A stretch of DNA of 64,000 nt, from contig JABDMH010000008.1 in the NCBI GenBank assembly GCA_013001595.1, forward strand, positions 1-64,000. Reading direction: 5' to 3'. Origin of the DNA: Saprospiraceae bacterium (lineage in GTDB: Bacteria; Bacteroidota; Bacteroidia; Chitinophagales; Saprospiraceae). Position 1 is the first letter of the stretch. Each line of letters begins with the position of its first letter. Below the pieces are notes generated by a model that saw nothing but the letters and a program-made list of their open reading frames with translations, did not search any database and had not been told where the DNA came from. The position numbers and the translations under genes were made by a program. This document shows positions 47,850 through 56,842 of the stretch, one piece after another.

Positions 47850-48207
47850 TTTGCTTTGCCTTTGGGGTAAAGTTGACTAATAAAATCTTGATAGACTGTG
47901 ACTACTGTCACAGAGATGGTCATACTTTCGCAACACTTTTCCAGCGAAACTGTAAGTTTCATCGTGACCGAGCCTTGGCGGTAAGTTTCAGTATCAGTGG
48001 AGACCTGATAAGAACCTATCGGGTCTATATTTTAGCATCACGATTGACCTTGGGATTGGTGAGATATTAACCAAAATCTTGACAACCACTGATTTCGACC
48101 AAAACGATCAGTCATCTGCCTTCCAATTTTGCATGGGTTGATTATAGCACGATGGTGTATGTAGGTCTCATTTTACTCGAGCTACTTTATCCGTCACCAA
48201 CTAGGAT
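47850..48207. other. intergenic region with direct repeat and hairpin
   Basis: 358 bases upstream of sqr and downstream of the phosphotriesterase-like gene. Besides the palindrome listed separately, it holds a direct repeat of GTAAGTTTCA (47952-47961 and 47981-47990). It also holds a near-perfect hairpin (48001-48026, arms AGACCTGATA and TATCGGGTCT, one G-U pair) followed by ATATTTTA in the rightward direction. No coding sequence is convincing. Confidence 0.45.
47896..47913. promoter_or_regulatory. CRP/FNR-type palindrome upstream of sqr
   Basis: CTGTGACTACTGTCACAG is a perfect 7-base inverted repeat with a 4-base centre. It contains TGTGA-N6-TCACA, the consensus core of CRP-family binding sites, and lies 47-64 bases before the sqr start codon. 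A Crp/Fnr-type regulator controlling sulfide oxidation is plausible, but none is encoded in the window. Confidence 0.5.
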
Positions 48208-49257
48208 TTAAGGATAGTTGCGCACTCTAATTATGTACGCTTCCAATGGGTTTTTAACTAGTAGTTGATTGATATCAGTCTCACTGAAGCCTCTTTTTAC
48301 AAGTATGGGAAAGAGTAATTCAAAAATAGGCGTGTAAGGTTGGTATTTATCTTGTGATTTGTCACCCACAGTATACCACCCGGCATCGTGTGAAATCAGT
48401 GTGCGATGTAAAAATCCAGCTTCTTTTAGGTTTGATATCATGTCTACATATCGGTAGAGTTTAGTTGAGTCACCATTGGTCGGATGTACCCATCCCAATC
48501 CATCCAGTGAGATCCATGCTCCTTCCCTCGCTTGGTTCAGATGGCCTTCTTTAGTGCCGCGTTGAGCGTGAGTCCAAACAAATGCTTCTGGGGCCACCCC
48601 ATGTTCTCGAAGTAGGGAGATCTGTAGTGCAGCAGTTTGATCTGTTCCTGTATGGGATACGATGGTGAGCCCAGTTGCCAGGTGAGTTTTTGCCGCTGCA
48701 AGAACCAATTTCTGGTCATTGGAGGTCAGGTTCTCCCTTGCATCAAGACCAATTTTAATAAAGCCCGGCCTTACTTGCCCACCACCAATGCCAACATTGA
48801 ACTCGTTAATCCAGATTTCTGCGATTTCTTCGGCTGTCTGCTCGTAAAAGCTTTGCGGAATGTGTTGATATTTTCGGGCAGCATAGTATCCGGTATTGGT
48901 TAAGATTTGCAAGCCTGTAACCTTTGCAATTTCTAGAAGCAATTGTGGATTGCGTCCTAGATAAGCTGGTGTACATTCCAGGAAAGTGCGCACTCCATTT
49001 TCCTTCATGCCCTGCAGGTAAGGCAAAATGATGCGCAGTGCATCTTCATTGTTCCATTGGCCTTTATCTAGTTTATCTGCCCCTGACCAATCCAGGAAAA
49101 CATGTTCGTGGATTAGGGCAAGCCCCATACTATCGGCTGCAATCGGACCTGTGATGGTCATAATTGATCCTTCGGTCTGATTTAACAGGGAGTGTTGACC
49201 CACCAGCAGCGTTGAGCTGACCAATGTGCAGATATAGATGGAAAGGTATCTATTCAT
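48208..49257 (-). CDS. secreted phosphotriesterase-family metallohydrolase
   Basis: About 349 residues from the ATG at 49257 (MNRYLSIYICTLVSSTLLVGQ, signal peptide); the more upstream ATG adds 33 residues that would bury the signal. The binuclear-metal amidohydrolase ligands are all visible: H50-x-H52 (ALIHEHVFLD), the carbamylated Lys168 (FIKIGLD), H202 (VSHTG), H230 (WTHAQ) and D291 (SHDAGW). The family includes lactonases and phosphotriesterases. With an intact site it is likely a lactonase, perhaps acting on sugar lactones such as those the nearby dehydrogenases could make; that substrate is inferred. Confidence 0.87.
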   Translation of the reverse strand: MNRYLSIYICTLVSSTLLVGQHSLLNQTEGSIMTITGPIAADSMGLALIHEHVFLDWSGADKLDKGQWNNEDALRIILPYLQGMKENGVRTFLECTPAYLGRNPQLLLEIAKVTGLQILTNTGYYAARKYQHIPQSFYEQTAEEIAEIWINEFNVGIGGGQVRPGFIKIGLDARENLTSNDQKLVLAAAKTHLATGLTIVSHTGTDQTAALQISLLREHGVAPEAFVWTHAQRGTKEGHLNQAREGAWISLDGLGWVHPTNGDSTKLYRYVDMISNLKEAGFLHRTLISHDAGWYTVGDKSQDKYQPYTPIFELLFPILVKRGFSETDINQLLVKNPLEAYIIRVRNYP

Positions 49258-49466
49258 CCGATTAGACAAAGAGCAGTTCTTTTCATTGTAGTGCCATGGT
49301 CTGCATCTGTGGAGAATTTCCTTCGCCGAGCAAATCATCCCAAATGTCGACGTCATTATTTAGTCTCTTGACTCTCCTATACGCCAATCTGCTGTCAAGG
49401 TAATCAGTAAAAGTCGAACCACTGCTACCACAAATGATTCGGCACGAATACCAATTTGATCTCGTC

Positions 49467-50369
49467 CTATTCACGTGCGTAATATTCATCTATTTTGTGC
49501 CCCATAAATTGATCAGAATCAATGAAGCCTACCATATTAAAGACACTTTCCTTTACGGACCAAGTGTAGGTGAATGTGCGTCCAACAGCGGAGAGATCTC
49601 CCAAGGAGATGATGGTTTCGGTGAGGTAGTCAGGAGTAGCTTTGTAGGTGCCAAATGAAAAATTATCTACACCCCCGGTCTCCCGATACCGCAAGGCATA
49701 AAAGTAACCAGGAGTAAAGATTTTAAATCCATAATGATTTCTGGGTAATGGCACAGCCATCTGCCGTTCTCCATTGGCCCATTTTTCCAATTTCCAGGAT
49801 CCAGCCAGGAGGCTGGTACCTTCAACCTGACTGATTGGCGGTTCAATACGTTGATAGATTTCCTCAAGTGCACTTCCATCGGTGGCTCCACCTCTGATAA
49901 CACCCTCTTGGGTAAAAAGGTCACCTTCAAAGATGCAGGTAAATGTCTGAGGAAAATCTACTAGCGTACTATCCCAGCTGTGGTAATCTATGTATTCCGT
50001 GAATTCATCGCCCAGCTGAATGTAAGTACCTCCCCCAGTACCCAGCAGTGTGCCAGTTTCCTTGTGGTAACGTACTACGGCGAATCGATTTCGTGTAAAT
50101 ATCTTCAGTGCTACAACCTCTGAGTCGTTGGTGAATTCATCGGATTCTCCTTCTCCCGTATGGGCAAGCTTGGCTGCGCGTAATTGCCAAGTGCCCTCAA
50201 GCGTATTTCGTCGAATGTCAGTGTCGATTCGCTCCATCCTGTCAATCGGAGGTGGAGCTGGTGGTAGTGTGACTGGTGGGGCTTCAGCTGTTTTTTTAGC
50301 AGTTGGTGCGTTACAGCTGAGTAGAACGGCGCAAATGGCCAAACTTCTCAAGACTTCTTCCATCATCAT
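49467..50369 (-). CDS. lipoprotein with two lipocalin-like domains
   Basis: 300 residues. The signal peptide ends VLLSC19, then a Pro-rich linker (PPVTLPPAPPPIDR). Two domains of about 120 residues each begin with the same strand pattern, LEGTWQLRAAKL (about 57) and LAGSWKLEKWAN (about 188). Each contains a KIFTRNRFAVVRYH / KIFTPGYFYALRYR strand and a GTYIQ / GTYKA strand. This internal duplication of a lipocalin-like (DUF4488-type) domain is clear. The domains probably bind a small hydrophobic or sugar ligand in the periplasm or outer membrane. I do not recognise a named function. Nothing functional is obvious in the flanking gaps of about 200 bases on each side. Confidence 0.75.
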   Translation of the reverse strand: MMMEEVLRSLAICAVLLSCNAPTAKKTAEAPPVTLPPAPPPIDRMERIDTDIRRNTLEGTWQLRAAKLAHTGEGESDEFTNDSEVVALKIFTRNRFAVVRYHKETGTLLGTGGGTYIQLGDEFTEYIDYHSWDSTLVDFPQTFTCIFEGDLFTQEGVIRGGATDGSALEEIYQRIEPPISQVEGTSLLAGSWKLEKWANGERQMAVPLPRNHYGFKIFTPGYFYALRYRETGGVDNFSFGTYKATPDYLTETIISLGDLSAVGRTFTYTWSVKESVFNMVGFIDSDQFMGHKIDEYYARE

Positions 50370-50575
50370 TTCTGTTTTTGATTCATCTCAATGCCATGGG
50401 CTTATATATCTCGAACACATCTACCGAGTGGTTCGCCAACTATTCGGTCTTGTACTCATGCACGGCTACATTAATATAGTCAAAATCTTCGTTAAAGAGG
50501 TAGTGCTCTTCTAAAATCATTGCTTAGAATTGGCTCACTACATTGTGTCTCTTGCTAATTTTTCAGAAATTTCTT

Positions 50576-51358
50576 TCATGCCTTGAGTTTTTTCAGAAGA
50601 ATATTCGGATCAGAAGCCTGTTTCAAACGGTCGTCATCTCTCCGTTCCTCGTCTGCTTTACACCAAATCTTTAGCAGCTTGACGTCAGTATTCCAAGATG
50701 TCCCATCAAAGAATGCTAGGCCCTTATGATCTCTCACTTTGTACAAAGACTTACTTCCATAACAGGTGCCCAGATACACTTTTTCTAAATCCTGTTCCTT
50801 CGCCCAATTAATGACATACCACATCATCCATTTGCCCAGTGAATGAGAGCGCATGAGCTCAACATTGAAAAAGCTAAACCAGTAGTGGAGCATTTTTCCT
50901 TCGATGGCAGCAAGCACAAATCCAACATCTCCTAACGTTTGACTTTGGAAATTAAAAACATGAGTTCCCGTTTCCAAGTTGCAGATGTATTGGAAGCGCT
51001 GCACCGATAGATGATCTCCTATTCTCTCATTTGCATACGCCAAACAGAAGGACTCAAACGTTTTGTGTGTTTCTAAAAATTGGACTTTAGGATGACAAGA
51101 AACTGTGATATCTAATTCGGCAATTTTTCTCTGCACACGGCGATTTTCTGAAGTGTCCTGAAATCGGTCTATGTCAACTCGTAGGCTGCGTGCCAAATAA
51201 AATAATTCGCCTCTTATCTGAGTGTTGGCCGAGTAGGGCAGAAATCCCTGTTCGTAGATCCTTGGCAACTCTTCCTGCAATTCTTTAAGGCAGTAAATGC
51301 CGTAGTTGAAGGTATATGATGGATAATGTGGTTTGCCTTCAGAGAAAAATATTTTCAT
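50576..51358 (-). CDS. arginyl-tRNA--protein transferase-like protein
   Basis: 260 residues without a signal peptide. FLPYSANTQIRGELFYLARSLRVDIDRFQDTSENRRVQRKI (about 39-79) resembles the N-terminal part of the bacterial ATE/Bpt-type aminoacyl-tRNA-protein transferases. The GNAT-like core (LGDVGFVLAAIEGKMLHYWFSFFN ... SLGKWMMWYVINWAKEQDLEKVYLGTCYG) resembles the C-terminal ATE domain. Such enzymes attach Arg or Leu to acidic N-termini in the N-degron pathway; other members of the fold transfer amino acids to peptides. It lies 10 bases after dacB in a murein-peptide recycling operon, an unusual setting. The assignment is by recalled motif similarity only. Confidence 0.62.
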   Translation of the reverse strand: MKIFFSEGKPHYPSYTFNYGIYCLKELQEELPRIYEQGFLPYSANTQIRGELFYLARSLRVDIDRFQDTSENRRVQRKIAELDITVSCHPKVQFLETHKTFESFCLAYANERIGDHLSVQRFQYICNLETGTHVFNFQSQTLGDVGFVLAAIEGKMLHYWFSFFNVELMRSHSLGKWMMWYVINWAKEQDLEKVYLGTCYGSKSLYKVRDHKGLAFFDGTSWNTDVKLLKIWCKADEERRDDDRLKQASDPNILLKKLKA

Positions 51359-51368
51359 TATAAAAGAA

Positions 51369-52700
51369 TTAGTAATTACTTTTTACAAAGTGCAATAGGC
51401 CTTCCATTTTTCTCTTCACAATTGATGAGGACCCTAAATAATTGTTATGCATGAAACTAAAGATCAATGTTTTTCCTTGGTCGGTCTTTAGATAGCCACT
51501 CAGGCAATGACTTCCGGACAGTGTTCCCGTCTTAGCATAGATGTACGGCTCCGCTCCATCGATATTTTTATACCAGTGCCGCAATGTGCCAGATTGACCA
51601 CCAGCAGCAAAAATTAATTTTATTTCTTCCCAACTCATTTCTTTTAGTAGCTGACTTAACACCGTCACCAATGCTGCTGGAGAAATTAAATTATATCTGG
51701 ATAGTCCTGATCCATCTACCCACTGTATCTCATCTTTGATTTGATCCAAGTACTCATTTTGCATATGGTTGATGATCTCTTTCGGATAAAGATTGCCAAA
51801 AGTAGCACCAGCACACATCAGTAATAATTGCTCGGCCATAAAATTGTCACTGTCCTGCATCATAATTTGATAGGCTTCCACTGCCCTGGTGCTAAATACC
51901 GCATTAGCACCAGTCTGATCAGGACATTGGTGAGATATCTTCACTTCATGTGATGTAATTTGATTCAGCAGTGTTCGGAACGCATGCTCGGACATATGCA
52001 TCGGTATATTGAGTGCGAAATCATCACTCTCTTCTGGGGGCAAAGAGATTTCAAATTTATTGGACTGAGGTGTTCGCATATATCTCAACACAGAATCTAG
52101 AGAAATGGTGTGATTAAAGGCACGGGGGAAGAAGTCGAGCAATCGAGTTGAATCTTTGGCTTTGGTGTACCACATTTGGTTGGCATATAGGGGAAACGAA
52201 GAACGCTCAGTCTGATATGCGTAAGTATAGTCATCCCAAGCCCAACCTGGACCAAGTGGTTTGAAGAAGACATGATTTTGACAAAAGGTCAATCCTTCTG
52301 GAGAATCTGGTAATATACGGAGGCTGTTTGGTTGATCTTCGAACTTTGGATGTAGAGTAGTTGGGTCGGCCATGCCCCAGATATAGTGGTGGTTCTCAAT
52401 GGTCTTATACGTATGGGAGATGAGTGAGTCTCCCAGGGTCTTCATCGCCGTATAAAGGGTGAGTATTTTTATGTTGGACGCGGGAATAAACAATTTATGT
52501 GCATTAAACGCATAGATTTCTTTGTCGACTTCTGGGTCATAGATTTGTATGCCGTACAGATGGTCGTTGAAGAGGCCGTTACTTTGGATTCGCTCATCGA
52601 GGGTGCGCTGAACATTTCTTTTGTGGCTATGACAGCTGATCAAGAAACTACTAACGAGAATCACGAGAACGCTTAATATATACAGGTTTAATTTTCCCAT
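51369..52700 (-). CDS. dacB: D-alanyl-D-alanine carboxypeptidase/endopeptidase (S13, PBP4 type)
   Basis: 443 residues. A lipoprotein-type signal ends FLISC23. The three penicillin-binding motifs are present: S75-N-I-K78 (FIPASNIKIL), the S-x-N-region DGSGLSRYNL, and K-T-G in YAKTGTLSG. The S13 inserted domain lies between the first two. It removes the terminal D-Ala from pentapeptides or cleaves cross-links in the periplasm. Its first 13 bases overlap the upstream epimerase gene, so the two are translated in close coupling. With the LD-carboxypeptidase and the epimerase it forms a murein-peptide trimming and recycling operon. Confidence 0.9.
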   Translation of the reverse strand: MGKLNLYILSVLVILVSSFLISCHSHKRNVQRTLDERIQSNGLFNDHLYGIQIYDPEVDKEIYAFNAHKLFIPASNIKILTLYTAMKTLGDSLISHTYKTIENHHYIWGMADPTTLHPKFEDQPNSLRILPDSPEGLTFCQNHVFFKPLGPGWAWDDYTYAYQTERSSFPLYANQMWYTKAKDSTRLLDFFPRAFNHTISLDSVLRYMRTPQSNKFEISLPPEESDDFALNIPMHMSEHAFRTLLNQITSHEVKISHQCPDQTGANAVFSTRAVEAYQIMMQDSDNFMAEQLLLMCAGATFGNLYPKEIINHMQNEYLDQIKDEIQWVDGSGLSRYNLISPAALVTVLSQLLKEMSWEEIKLIFAAGGQSGTLRHWYKNIDGAEPYIYAKTGTLSGSHCLSGYLKTDQGKTLIFSFMHNNYLGSSSIVKRKMEGLLHFVKSNY

Positions 52701-53725
52701 TCTTTCTCATCTTGGAGGAGTGCACAGCCAAGTCCCGATTCATTGGGATACACTGGCTTACCATATTGAAAGGAAACTCCTTTGGCAATATCACGTTTAA
52801 GCAACATGTTTCCATCCAGATCGACAAAATCTACTAGAGAAATGAGTTGTGCTGCGGCACTAATGCCAATAGAAGACTCAGTCATACATCCGATCATGAT
52901 TTGCATGCCCAATGATTTTGCCTGACCAATCATCTGCAATGCCGGTGTAATTCCGCCGCATTTCATCAATTTGATATTTATGCCGTCAAAATACCGGTGA
53001 CAAGTAGCCACATCTTCTTTTCCTTGGCAGCTCTCATCCGCAATAATCGGTATAGATAAAATCGATCGAAATTGTTTGGTGGCTGCGTAATTACTTCGTG
53101 CAAACGGTTGTTCGATCAGATCAATATTTAAGTGTTCCAACCTGGTTTTGATGTCAGCTGCCTGAGCCTCGCTCCATCCCTCATTTGCGTCAATCCGCAG
53201 GGTGTGATTAGTGATTTCTGAAACAGCATTTAATATGGCCAGATCATGGTCTGTACCAAGTTTGATTTTATATATCGGCCACGGTTTTCGTAGGATTTTA
53301 TCTTGCATGGATTGTGGGTCACTTATGCCAATGGTGTATGATGTGTAGGCTGGCTCATGCTTATCTTCAATCCCCAAGTAATCTCGGATTCGCAAGCCAT
53401 TTAATTTTCCATAAAGATCATAGGCTGCACAATCGAGTGCTGAGCAAATAAAGGGATCTTCTGGGAAGAGCTTGATAATCTTTTGGTAAAAGTCTTCTGG
53501 GGAATCCAACTGGACATCTTCAAGGAACCGCCTTTTTTTTACCAGTTTTACAATAACATCTTCAAGGATAATTCCATAGTAGTTTATTTCAGAAATCTCT
53601 CCAAGGCCACATTGCCCACTTTGCTCGATTTTTACCACTAAACATCTACGGTGTGCGTAGGATCCTTTGGCAATGGTAAATGGTCCATCAAGTTCGAGAT
53701 GATATATTTTCCATGATATTGTCAT
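52688..53725 (-). CDS. enolase-superfamily dipeptide epimerase (L-Ala-D/L-Glu type)
   Basis: 345 residues, cytoplasmic. The two-domain enolase-superfamily fold has all catalytic residues of the muconate-lactonising/epimerase subgroup: K153-I-K155 (IYKIKLGTDHD), D179 (RIDANEGW), E205 (LIEQPF), D230 (IADESC) and K252 (INIKLMKCGG). The KxK motif and the KLMKCGG loop fit Ala-Glu epimerases, which convert L-Ala-D-Glu from murein to L-Ala-L-Glu for degradation. Its place between an S66 LD-carboxypeptidase (4 bases upstream) and dacB (overlapping) supports this over other dipeptide specificities. The exact dipeptide is inferred. Confidence 0.87.
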   Translation of the reverse strand: MTISWKIYHLELDGPFTIAKGSYAHRRCLVVKIEQSGQCGLGEISEINYYGIILEDVIVKLVKKRRFLEDVQLDSPEDFYQKIIKLFPEDPFICSALDCAAYDLYGKLNGLRIRDYLGIEDKHEPAYTSYTIGISDPQSMQDKILRKPWPIYKIKLGTDHDLAILNAVSEITNHTLRIDANEGWSEAQAADIKTRLEHLNIDLIEQPFARSNYAATKQFRSILSIPIIADESCQGKEDVATCHRYFDGINIKLMKCGGITPALQMIGQAKSLGMQIMIGCMTESSIGISAAAQLISLVDFVDLDGNMLLKRDIAKGVSFQYGKPVYPNESGLGCALLQDEKEWEN

Positions 53726-53729
53726 GGCT

Positions 53730-54752
53730 TTAAAAGACAGCAGATTCGAGTAGGGTCAGCGAGAGTCTGTCGGCATTAAATTTTGCTCGAATTCCCTGTG
53801 GTAAGGTACACTGATGATCAATATGCCCAAAAGAAAAGCCATAACAAGCCGGCACCCTTAATGCCCTAAAATGCCCTTCTAAGGTTTCAGCTAGACTCAG
53901 AGATTTATCCTCTGGATCTGGCTGGCAGTCATTGAATATTCCAAGAATTATTCCGGCAGCTTGGTGTAAATCTGTTGCCTGAAAAAGTTGTACCAACATG
54001 CGATCGATGCGATAAGGTTTTTCACCGATGTCTTCAATGAAGACCAGTTTGTCTTTGTAAATAGGCGACCAAGGTGTTCCGGCAAGAGCAGCCATCAGTG
54101 AAAGATTGCCACCGACGAGTGGTCCTTCTGCCGTGCCAGGAAAAATCTGATAAGATTTAAAGTAGGGTTTGGTATGCGCTAAAGCACGATTTTTGGAAGC
54201 ATTACGAATGGTTACTGGATCAGTATTAAAAATTATTTTTTTAAGGATTGACAAAGTATAGTCGGTAGGTTTTGAGGTAGCCACCGGTCCATGGATCGAT
54301 ACCAGCTGACTCTTTTCTAAGAGAGCCATATGAAGTGCGGTCACATCGCTATAGCCAATCAGCAACTTGGGATTGCGACGAATCAAATCATAGTCAAGTA
54401 AGGGTAGGAGGCGAGTGCAGCCATATCCTCCCCTCAGGCACCAGATGGCGTCGATATCGGGACGCTTAAACATAGTATGCAGATCAGCGGTTCGTTCGCT
54501 ATCAGTTCCTGCTATGTAGCCCAAAGCTTTGTTGGCATGTGCACCCAATATGGGATTAAGATTTAGGCGCTGAACAGTTTCAAGGGCTTGTTGAATTTTC
54601 TCCTTAGGCACAGGACTACCGGGGGCAACCAACCCCACATTATCGCCTTCCTTGAGCTTTGCTGGCTTGATAAGTGATTCACTCTTGCTCCAAGAAGAGA
54701 TGGGCTGCATGCCTAGCGCCATGGCGAAGCGATTGAAATCTCTTCTTTTCAT
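53730..54752 (-). CDS. S66-family LD-carboxypeptidase
   Basis: 340 residues. The catalytic triad of the S66 family is visible: Ser135 (LLIGYSDVTALH), Glu240 (LVFIEDIGEKPYRIDRML) and His310 (FSFGHIDHQ). LRGGYGCTRLLPLLD is the conserved loop. The N-terminus MKRRDFNRFAMALG resembles a twin-arginine motif but lacks a strong hydrophobic stretch. It cleaves the L,D bond that removes the terminal D-Ala from murein tetrapeptides. First gene of the recycling operon, divergent from the beta-lactamase-type gene. The 199-base divergent gap includes an unusual GCGCGCGCGC run at 54810-54819 but no convincing promoter match. Confidence 0.9.
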   Translation of the reverse strand: MKRRDFNRFAMALGMQPISSWSKSESLIKPAKLKEGDNVGLVAPGSPVPKEKIQQALETVQRLNLNPILGAHANKALGYIAGTDSERTADLHTMFKRPDIDAIWCLRGGYGCTRLLPLLDYDLIRRNPKLLIGYSDVTALHMALLEKSQLVSIHGPVATSKPTDYTLSILKKIIFNTDPVTIRNASKNRALAHTKPYFKSYQIFPGTAEGPLVGGNLSLMAALAGTPWSPIYKDKLVFIEDIGEKPYRIDRMLVQLFQATDLHQAAGIILGIFNDCQPDPEDKSLSLAETLEGHFRALRVPACYGFSFGHIDHQCTLPQGIRAKFNADRLSLTLLESAVF

Positions 54753-54951
54753 AAGATAAATGTAGGTATTTACTGGTGAGAAAGCAGTTTAGCCTTGCTA
54801 AATCTAGAGGCGCGCGCGCTGACTTTTCAAGGTAAGAGCAGTGGCGTTGTTGAGAACAAAGGATCACAATTTTTCTCCCATGGTTTTCGGACACTCTTTT
54901 ATATTATTATATTTTACCATTTTATAGATTTAACATTTCCTCAATCTGCAT

Positions 54952-56703
54952 ATGCCTTCTTTTACTAAGTTTTTTGTCTTCTGCTTTGCTTTATTATGGG
55001 CGGACTTATCTCAAGGTGAGACTGTCTTACTCAAGAACGAAAGCTCTATTGTTCCCATCCAAAATCTGGAGCTTTTTGACCTACATATAGTTACGATTGG
55101 AGTCCAGCAGCCAAGTAAAATTTTAGAACGTGTTTCATTTCACAAGGCAGTGACCACGCATGTCAAGACGATGGATGATCTGGATGAGGTTAAAACTTCT
55201 GTTGGTGAGATGTACCTTTTCGTCATCGGAAGCCAACAAGATAATCGACTTAGAGACTGGCTCAGTCGTTCTCCTAACATCCAATCAATAGTCTGTTTCA
55301 TTGATAGACCGCCGGTTGCAATTGAGCATGCTGATGCCATTGTGTATCATAATCCTAAGGTGATTGGCGACGAATTAGCGCTCATTGATCTGATATGGGG
55401 CGTCGAGCCCTTTGAGGGTATTTTGTCAAGGGATTTTGGAGATTTTGATCTTGGACAAGGACTGACTACTGCAGCCCAACTCAGACTAGGATACCCAGAT
55501 CTACTGCAGGCATATGCATATCGACCGCTGCAAGATAGTATGGATGTTATCATGAAGGAAGCGATCGATGCACGGGCCTTTCCTGGAGCACAGTTACTAG
55601 TAGTTCATGATAACGAGGTAGTGATCGACAAAGTCTATGGCCATCGCACCTATGAGGCGGCAAAACCAGTACAACATCAAGATCTTTATGACTTGGCTTC
55701 CATAACCAAAGTTAGTTCTGCAGTACCAGCGCTCATGTATATGTTGGATCAGAAATTGATCAACCTCGATGATCCACTTTGCGACCATCTCCCATCGTTT
55801 TGCCGGTCAGATAAAAAGACGATTACCTTACGGCAAGCTCTGGCTCACAACGGGCGGCTTCAGCCCTACATTGTCTATTGGCAAGCAGCCATTAAGAAAA
55901 ATGGAAAATTTAAGGCAAGGTCTTTTCACAAAGAACTTAGTTCAAAATATGTAATTAAGATAACTGATAGTCTATTCTTGCATAGGAAGTATAAAAGGAA
56001 GATCGATCGAGCGATTAAAAAATCCGATTTGAATCCCGAACCTGGATACGTGTATTCTGGATTAACATTTTTGTTGTATCCCGATCTGGTCCGCGAAAAG
56101 TTAGATCTGCCCATTGATTCCTTCCTTTATCAATATTATTACTGGCCTTTGGGTGCAGAATCTTTGACATATCGTCCATTGGATAGATTCTCACTAGGTG
56201 ATATCGTTCCCACGGAAATCGATACGGTCTTTAGAAATCAACTTGTACACGGAATGGTGCATGACGAAGCAGCCGCTATGTTAGATGGTGTATCATGCAA
56301 TGCAGGTCTATTTAGCAATGCCAGAGATCTTGCCAAGCTCTCTGCAATGTTCCTGAATAAGGGCACTTATGGAGGCAAGCGCTTTATTTCTGAAGAGGTC
56401 GTCCAAGAATTTATCCGTTGCGCTTTTTGTAGTGAAGGAAACCGTCGTGGATTGGGATTTGATAAACCTCTGCTAGCATATAATCCCAGATATAGTTATG
56501 TGGCTGAGTCTGCCAGTCCAGAAAGCTTTGGGCATTCTGGATTTACCGGCACTTTCTTTTGGATGGACCCTACAAATAAAACCATTCTCATCTTACTGAG
56601 TAATCGTGTTTATCCCTCGCGCAATCAAAGAAGTCTCTATACCCTTGGCATTCGTCCTAGGTTGCATCAAGCGATTTACGATTTCCTTGACCATGCTCAA
56701 TAG
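54952..56703 (+). CDS. beta-lactamase-type serine hydrolase with orphan GH3 C-terminal segment
   Basis: 583 residues with a signal peptide (1-22, LSQGE). Residues 23-150 resemble the C-terminal domain of GH3 glycosidases (ETVLLKNESSIVPIQNLE...; LFVIGSQQDNRLRDWL), which in Bacteroidota is usually preceded by a GH3 TIM barrel and followed by a beta-lactamase domain. Here the barrel is absent. From about 190 the class-C/S12 domain is complete: S250-x-x-K253 (LASITKVSSA), Tyr in GYVYSGLTF, and H-S-G in FGHSGFTG. It probably hydrolyses peptides or esters of cell-wall-related substrates. The divergent neighbour is a murein LD-carboxypeptidase, which fits. Confidence 0.83.
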   Translation: MPSFTKFFVFCFALLWADLSQGETVLLKNESSIVPIQNLELFDLHIVTIGVQQPSKILERVSFHKAVTTHVKTMDDLDEVKTSVGEMYLFVIGSQQDNRLRDWLSRSPNIQSIVCFIDRPPVAIEHADAIVYHNPKVIGDELALIDLIWGVEPFEGILSRDFGDFDLGQGLTTAAQLRLGYPDLLQAYAYRPLQDSMDVIMKEAIDARAFPGAQLLVVHDNEVVIDKVYGHRTYEAAKPVQHQDLYDLASITKVSSAVPALMYMLDQKLINLDDPLCDHLPSFCRSDKKTITLRQALAHNGRLQPYIVYWQAAIKKNGKFKARSFHKELSSKYVIKITDSLFLHRKYKRKIDRAIKKSDLNPEPGYVYSGLTFLLYPDLVREKLDLPIDSFLYQYYYWPLGAESLTYRPLDRFSLGDIVPTEIDTVFRNQLVHGMVHDEAAAMLDGVSCNAGLFSNARDLAKLSAMFLNKGTYGGKRFISEEVVQEFIRCAFCSEGNRRGLGFDKPLLAYNPRYSYVAESASPESFGHSGFTGTFFWMDPTNKTILILLSNRVYPSRNQRSLYTLGIRPRLHQAIYDFLDHAQ

Positions 56704-56783
56704 GTCGAAGCCTTGATTGTTTCCATTGTTATTTGTTCTAGCAGTGCTTTAAGTATCTAGATCTGACTGCTCCAGGTGGGCAC

Positions 56784-56818
56784 AAAAAAAGGGTGCGACC
56801 TATTTAGTGCACCCTTTT
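56784..56818 (-). terminator. intrinsic terminator after gap
   Basis: On the minus strand, AAAGGGTGC and GCACCCTTT arms form a 9-base stem with a 12-base loop, followed by seven T residues (56784-56790). It starts about 25 bases after the GAPDH stop codon. Confidence 0.85.
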
Positions 56819-56842
56819 AAAACTTGCAAGTTGATTGGTAAC

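Noticed and set aside
47873-48070. A 65-codon plus-strand frame upstream of sqr
   Set aside because: It spans the palindrome and hairpin, has no start context and no recognisable domain.
54810-54819. Alternating GC run in the divergent gap
   Set aside because: Ten bases only; no second copy or structure, so no function can be supported.
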